A stretch of 64,000 nt of DNA from Calliopum simillimum. Lineage: Eukaryota > Arthropoda > Insecta > Diptera > Lauxaniidae. The position numbers were made by a program, and so were the translations under genes. Location of the stretch: the NCBI GenBank assembly GCA_951812925.1, contig OX638370.1, forward strand, positions 27,643,964 through 27,707,963, given 5' to 3'. Shown here piece after piece: positions 58,701 to 64,000 of the stretch. The notes beneath the pieces were generated by a model. That model ran no database searches. It saw only the letters and a program-made list of their open reading frames with translations, and was not told the origin of the DNA. Every line of letters starts with the position of its first letter. The first letter of the stretch is position 1.

Positions 58701-61700
58701 TAGTGCAAGATCTGAGCAAAAACTAAGTAAATTTAGTCAAGAGGGCGTGGCTCTTCCCGTATAAACAAAATTTCAAAGTACTGCAGAGTAGGGTTTTTAA
58801 TTTATGGCCAGGCCAGAAGTAACACCGTTACTAGTTTTTTGTAAATTGTTTTATCTAATTCATCATGTAGCAGTTCCCTTTACCTTCAAAATATATTACA
58901 CAGGGCAACAATGATTTTGTTGCAAGGCAGCTGGGGATAATTTCTGAAAGAACTTTCTGCATAGAATCCGAATCCAGTATCAAAATTGATAAAATAATTA
59001 TAATTGAGGGTGTTTGATAGTGTTTGGTCACAAGCTACCATCAAATGCAACTAGATGTCACTATCAAACATGTCCATGATTAAAGAAGAGACTGTCGTCT
59101 TTGATTCTGTACCTCTTTGATCGTACCATCTTCTTGCATTTGATGATACCTTGTAGTCAAACACTAACAGACTCAGAAAAAAATGGAGATTGCTGACTTT
59201 GCTTCTAAGTATATCCCTCAATTGTAGTAATACTATACTTTTCCTTCAAAATGAGCTCTTGCAAAGTGTTTTACGATGTTTCTTTAAAAAGTTGTGGATA
59301 TTTTAAGATGACATCACGAAATCGATAGCCCGTGTCGTCTTAGAATTTATATACACACTAAAAAATTAAAGTTTACTTTTACACAGTTTTAATTCCCTAT
59401 AGTATTGATTCAAAATTTTTTGGTAATAAATTCCGTAAAGTATGAAATTTATGCCAAAATAGTTTAAAATTTATACTTTTTTAGAATTGTTCTATATAAA
59501 TACTTTTTGGTTTTAAAATTAAACTAAAATTTTTACTGTGTATGATATGATGATGTCATCTCAAATCGGCCATAACATTTGAAGAAAGAATTGTACCGCA
59601 CTTTTCAAGAGCTCGTTTGAAGAGAAAGGGTTTTTTTTTTTGAGTTTTTAATCTTAAATATCTCTAAATTTAAAGCTGATAATCCCATTCTGATCTTGTA
59701 TTCAGACCCTACGTAGAAAAGTTCTTCGGAATTGACAAAGAATTACCTTTCAACTAGTGATGAGCAAACCAAGACCAAGACCATAGCATAGGTCTTGGTC
59801 TTGTTCTTGCACATTGAGTCTTGGTCTTGTCCTTGGTTTTGATATTGAGTCTTGGTCTTGGTCTTGATCTTGCTCATTAAGTCTAGGTCTCGGTCTTTGT
59901 CTTGGTCTTGAAAAAATGTTCAGAGACATTGAGTATTCAAAATCATATTTTTCCAAAGCAGTTGGGTTTTTAAGATGCCTAAAAACAAATTGGGAGATGA
60001 TTTTATCTTCAAAACAGGAGTGAAACAACTTTTAACTATACATTACCAAGACTGAAAAGCAGTCTTGGTCCTGAGGATTATTGTAAGCAAGACCAAGACT
60101 AAAGCAATCTTGGTCTTGGTTTTGCAAAAATATCAGCGTCTTGATCTTGGTCTTGGTCGCGCAAAATTACCAAGACCAAGAACAAGACTCAGAAATCTAT
60201 TGTTTGTTGTGCTGTGTTACACTTGTTGGCCTGGGAGTGACTTCGATGCCATTAACTAATGTATATACCTAGATCCCTCACTGTCATAGTTTTGGGACTT
60301 CATAAATTTTTTTTGTTTTTTATTGAGGGGATTCCAGAAAACATGTAAAAGTCTTGAAAACCTCGTAAACTCGTAAAAGTTGTCAAAATCAATACAAAAT
60401 TTTACAGTTTTACGAGGTTTTCGAGGCTTTTGCACGTTTTCAGGAATCGCCTTATTGTATTTATAAGTGGCTTGGTTTCCAGCGGATGTTATTATTTCAG
60501 TGCACTTAACGAACATATGTATATAACAAATCTCATCCATTTACGTCAAACAGTTTCATAGATATGATTATTTTCTGTTTGGGGATATTATATGTACGTC
60601 CAAGCTTTCTGAATGTGCAATCAAGTACTAAAACTCAGAAAAAGACAGACAAATAATACATTTTATGATAACGTGGGTGAAACCAAAGATATTTTTAAAT
60701 AAAATATACCCATAAGCTTGATCAAATATAATATGTATCTTTGACTGGATCACATCAACCAGTTGAATGGTTCTCGAACTATGAACTTTTTTAATATCCC
60801 AGATGAAGCCGAAGAAATTTCGAATAAGAGGAGCCTTACCGGATAACATCTCTTTAAACGAAAAACATCAGGCAACTATAACTGGTTTTCGAGTTATGGA
60901 ATTTTCCTAAAACCCAGACAATGCCGAGGGTATTTTGAATTAAAATTTATCATAAAACTTAACCAGACCTCCAACTCTATGAACGAAAAACAAAAAACCA
61001 TGCATTTGCAGCAAATGGTTCTTGAGACATGAAGACACAGACAGACAGATTCGGCTTACCTGTGATTGGTATTGAAATGTAACGAAACCAGCCTTAAAAA
61101 TTTACAAAAACACTGAACAGTAAGCTCGTCTGATCCATGCTTGTTGACAGAAAAATTATGTAAATCATTAACTTTTCCAAAAAACTATACAAAAGACAGA
61201 CTGATGTATTTTTTTGTAAAAGTTTTATTTCAACATTATTTTTATCCTTTCTAGAGATGTCATCATAATCACCACCGTGGACTCATTCACTTCATTGCTA
61301 GCGGGCTGCATCATCTTTGGCATATTGGGTAACTTAGCCTATGAAACGAATACCGATGATATATCACAAGTTGTTAGAGGTGGCACTGGATTGGCTTTTA
61401 TTTCATATCCTGAGGCTATTGCCAAATTCAGATATCTACCACAAGCTTTCGCAGTACTCTTTTTCCTGATGCTGCTCGTACTGGGTATTGGCAGTAATAT
61501 TGGCATGGTATCATGTGTCATCACTGTGATCAAAGATCGTTTTACATTTTTGCCACATTGGCTTTTGGCTTGCGGTATATCAGTGCTTGGTTTTCTTTGT
61601 GGAATTATCTATCTGACACCTGGTGGGCAATTTATATTGCTTTTAGTTGATTTCTTTGGGTGTTCATTTATTGCATTGGTTTTGGCAATCGCCGAGATTA

Positions 61701-62260
61701 TAGCAGTGGCATGGATATATGGTAAGTAAAATGTTTCAATTGATATGCAGTAAACATTTACTAATTATAATTTTATAGGTGTTAAACGTTTCTGTCGTGA
61801 TATTGAATTTATGTTAAATGTGCGTACCAGCTTTTATTGGCGCATCTGTTGGGCGGTATTTACACCGGGTCTTATGTTTTTGGTTTTGGTTTATACGCTT
61901 ATCAACTATAAACCTTTGGAATATAAAGGTGTTACATATCCAGCGCTGGCAAGTAACTTGGCTTGGCTTATGTGGGCGATTGGCGTTGGACAATTGCCAT
62001 TATGGGCTATTTATGCAGTTTACAAACAGCCCGGGCAGACATTTAGAGAGGTGTGTGAAAAACTATAAAATATAGATAAATGAAAATACTTATATTTTAA
62101 TGTATTCTTACAGAAACTGAAAAACGCTTTGAGACCAACGCCTACTTGGGGTCCTTCGGATCCAAAAATTTTCGAGGAATACTTGGTTTATATTAAAAGT
62201 TTTGAATACGAGCGTGAGAAATCATTTTGGTCTAAAATATTTGATAATATTTTTGGCTAA
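55756..62260 (+). CDS. Sodium-coupled nutrient amino acid transporter, SLC6/NAT family
   Basis: Nine exons join in phase: 55756-55866, 55987-56266, 56356-56575, 56655-56770, 56849-57003, 57088-57191, 61255-61721, 61779-62050 and 62114-62260. They encode 623 residues, normal for the family. TM1 carries [10 protein letters not shown] (70-79), followed by [11 protein letters not shown], the sodium and substrate site region. Extracellular loop 2 has Cys171 and Cys179, the expected disulphide pair, and an NDT glycosylation site near 189. TM6 has FFSLAICFG (304-312) and TM8 has [13 protein letters not shown] (371-383), both typical of insect NATs. The protein should import amino acids with Na+ across the plasma membrane, often of gut or glial cells in insects. 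The start ATG opens the first exon after a T-rich leader. Intron 6 is about 4 kb of nested repeats, while the other introns are 57-120 bp. Which NAT paralogue it is remains open. Confidence 0.95.
57994..58687 (+). mobile_element. pogo-like (Tc1/mariner superfamily) non-autonomous element nested in the repeat
   Basis: Its inverted repeats (about 25 bases, one mismatch) begin GGGTAGAAGGGGGAGGTTTC. TA flanks both ends (57992-57993 and 58688-58689). It is 694 bp. The GGAGGTTTCG motif recurs inside near 58480, and GAAGGATTCG recurs near 58140 and 58165. Confidence 0.88.
58274..58465 (+). pseudogene. C-terminal remnant of a pogo/Tigger-type transposase
   Basis: A 63-codon frame ends at 58463-58465 (TGA). 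It is acidic ([19 protein letters not shown]) and then reads [14 protein letters not shown], close to the SPE-x-IRPLP motif found near the C-terminus of pogo-like transposases in insects. The DDE core is absent. This supports the element's classification. Confidence 0.65.
59351..59543. mobile_element. Small MITE with ATACACA ends
   Basis: ATACACACTAAAAAATTAAA at 59351 is mirrored by AAATTTTTACTGTGTAT ending at 59543. It is 193 bp and non-coding. It splits a copy of the repeat also found at 39360-39625. Confidence 0.65.
59755..60206. repeat. CAAGAC/GTCTTG low-complexity MITE, copy 2
   Basis: It begins TAGTGATGAGCAAACCAAGA, like copy 1 at 35201, and is filled with GTCTTGGTCTTG and CAAGACCAAGA hexamers on both sides of a unique middle. 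The right terminal repeat seems degraded. Confidence 0.7.
60327..60451. repeat. Palindromic MITE, full copy
   Basis: GGGGATTCCAGAAAACATGT at the left is mirrored by ACGTTTTCAGGAATCGCC at the right. GAAAACCTCGTAAACTCG mirrors TTTTACGAGGTTTTCGAG. The arms are about 55 bp. A shortened copy is at 7566-7655. Confidence 0.85.
60510..61075 (+). repeat. Dispersed repeat of the 53390 family, copy 2
   Basis: It shows ATCTCATCCATTTACGTCA, phrases with CCCAGATGAAGCCGAAG and CCCAGACAATGCCGAGGGTA, and a GACACAGACAGACAGATTCG end, in the same order as 53390-53815. It lies in intron 6 of the SLC6 gene. Confidence 0.6.
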
Positions 62261-62481
62261 TTTATAGCGGAAATAATTTCCTTTTTTTCAAAGTTCCAGT
62301 TTTTTATTGTTGTTTAAATATTTATGAAAAGTTATTGTATTCGCTAGAATAGTTTGTATGTAAGTCTTTTGTTTTTTGAATAAGTTAAGTTAGTCCAATT
62401 TTGCTTTATTGTTAAAAAAAAGCGGTAGTTGAATCAATGCATTTATTATATCATAGTATTTTTTGTTTCTTTTTATTTAAA

Positions 62482-62487
62482 AAATAA
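62482..62487 (+). terminator. Candidate polyadenylation signal of the SLC6 gene
   Basis: AATAAA lies 222 bases after the stop codon in otherwise AT-rich 3' flank. The motif alone is weak evidence. Confidence 0.4.
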
Positions 62488-62489
62488 AA

Positions 62490-63831
62490 TGATTTAATTC
62501 GTCATAAATTATTATTATTCATAATATTCGAAAGATCTGCTTATTATCTTGACTTGAATGTTAGTACTTAAGTATATCAGAAACTGCTCGAATTTTGATC
62601 CGCAAAACGTACGTTTATCATAAAAGAAAATATTTTCCCCATGGTTCTAGTAGATGCTGTTTTAAGTCCGTAACTCAGTTGACAATGCCTAATAACGTGA
62701 AAGTCGTGGAATCAAGACAACTTGATTAGAAGATTTTTTTCTTTAAGTCACGTCAAGTTCAAATTTCTTCAAAACTTAATTCATAACAGATTTTTCATGA
62801 ATTTGTCCAGACAATTGTAAATATTTTGATAATGGGAGTTTCTTTTCTAGTAGTGCTACTTTTTCTTCCAATTTTCACCAAAAAAGTACTATGCATACCT
62901 GGTAAAATTACAAAATTGGTGATGCTCTACGAGTTCGGCTAAGTAAATCTGCAAGCCTTTGCACTTTGTGAGATGCCGACGGAGTAACGTTAATTAGAAA
63001 AAAAAAAAAAAAATCAAGAAGTGAAAATTACTATTCTTATTGATAAATTTGAGTCAAGTTTAGTTAAGTGATTCCTCATATTTCTGAGAAAAATATGAAG
63101 TCAAAAAGTGGCGTTCGGATCTAGTTTCGGGGATATAACCATTGGGAGATCCGAGCATAGCTTTTAGAAAATCCAATATGAGTTAGAAATCCTTGGACGA
63201 ATATCAAAAAAATTGGAGTCATATGAAATGTATTTTACTAAGCTATAAAATTATTGCACAGAAGTTTTTAATTGGACATGCATTATACATGGGTGATTCT
63301 CCGAAAAATGTGCTTTTCATTGTCCCGGGGTCAAAACAATACTAAAATTTAAAATTTGATATTTTATCTATTTAATATACATAGATACTTACCAAGAGGT
63401 GTCCGTACGAATAGCTTAAAAAAAAAAATTTTTAATATTTAACTATGAAATTATAGCTCAAAGAGGTAAAAACTCATTCTCCTGCCTGTCATAAGCTACT
63501 AGCTAGTGTACTGTATTTTCTCGTTTTGCATATTATGTTATTTTCTAAAGAAAAACTAATACGACATTGTTTGTATATAAATTTCAGCTACTATTTTTCT
63601 GTGTTAACTCTTCGAAAATTTTTTTTTTATATAGAAGTTGGTCCTTGGACTATCTCCGCTCAGTTTTTCTTTTTGTAGCTGTAATTTTTTTTTAATATTG
63701 AGTAAATAGAGAACTGAAAGTGAAGAGAAAGAGGAGATTTAGTGTATTTTCAGCTGAGTCAGTTTTTGTTTTTCGATAGTGAGTGTTCGTTGGTTTTTTT
63801 TTAAAAAAGTTTAAAAATTTTGTAAAGATCG
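62490..63831. other. Intergenic DNA; nothing identified
   Basis: No exon, RNA gene or element boundary is supported between the transporter 3' end and the mariner fragment at the right edge. Confidence 0.45.
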
Positions 63832-64000
63832 CAAGTGTGCCAAAAGTCATTTTTGTATCGGATCGTGACTGGGGATGAAAAATGGATCCATTACGACAAC
63901 CCGAAACGCAAACATTCATATATGAAGCCCGGACAACCAGGACCTTCCCAGCCAAAGGCAAATATCCATGGTGCCAAGGTAATGCTCTGTAATGCTCACA
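63832..64000 (+). pseudogene. mariner transposase fragment reaching the window edge
   Basis: The frame from 63832 reads SFLYRIVTGDEKWIHYDNPK, then KPGQPGPSQPKANIHGAKVM, the stretch around the first catalytic Asp of a mariner transposase. It belongs to a different mariner lineage from the 28250 element (IVTGDEKWIHY against IVTGDELWIYAY). The sequence before 63832 does not continue the protein, so the copy is 5'-truncated. After VMLC the frame departs from the family. The rest lies outside the window. Confidence 0.85.

Larger units (their letters stand above)
57770..58800 (-). repeat. GCCACGCCCTC repeat family, copy 3, inverted, split by a pogo-like element
   Basis: It opens with TATACCCAACACCCAGGGCA (the inverse of the family's right end). 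GTCACCTCCTGGGTCGATAT and GACACGCCCACCGCCCATAC follow up to 57993. After the nested element it continues with GAGCAAAAACTAAG and GAGGGCGTGGC. It lies antisense in intron 6 of the SLC6 gene. Confidence 0.85.

Noticed and set aside
1..64000. CRISPR array, prokaryotic operon, integron or prophage
   Set aside because: Genes are intron-split and eukaryotic; tandem arrays are simple satellites without unique spacers.

Overview
This is eukaryotic, AT-rich, repeat-laden DNA. It is most likely from a higher dipteran (schizophoran fly). The reasons are short GT-AG introns of about 60-300 nt, a Reeler/Spondin_N/TSP1/Kunitz spondin, an insect-type nutrient amino acid SLC6 transporter, and many Tc1, mariner, pogo and non-LTR remnants. 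I cannot name the species from sequence alone.

Three host genes can be modelled exon by exon. (1) 1-3918, minus strand: a secreted spondin with signal peptide, Reeler, Spondin_N and three TSP1 repeats, plus the start of a Kunitz domain at the left edge, where the gene leaves the window. One intron holds about 1 kb of a nearly pure hexanucleotide array. (2) 13258-20422, plus strand: a 14-exon coiled-coil protein of 814 residues that I do not recognise. Its introns carry a compound pentanucleotide array and three foldback repeats. (3) 55756-62260, plus strand: a 9-exon SLC6/NAT-type sodium-coupled amino acid transporter of 623 residues. One 4 kb intron holds nested transposons.

The stretches between and inside these genes are a transposon graveyard. 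They include an internally deleted Tc1 element with perfect terminal repeats (10416-11328) and a full-length mariner with one nonsense codon and one frameshift (28250-29532). There are three further decayed transposase fragments and a partial mariner at the right edge. An EN-RT retrotransposon carries an internal deletion (31099-32090). A 5'-truncated RT-RNase H LINE with 14-bp target duplications sits inside another repeat (43020-44831). A pogo-like element is nested in the transporter intron (57994-58687). An unclassified 1.76 kb element carries five copies of an 11-bp motif (24018-25774).

Two patterns stand out. First, there are large palindromes: 1.5 kb at 40753-42246 and 1.35 kb at 54175-55526, plus several smaller foldbacks. 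Second, tRNA-like RNA polymerase III promoter segments recur, most followed by T-runs. Several lie inside elements with terminal inverted repeats, in one case as an inverted pair.

The three genes show no functional link to each other. Nothing resembles a prokaryotic operon, CRISPR array or defence island.
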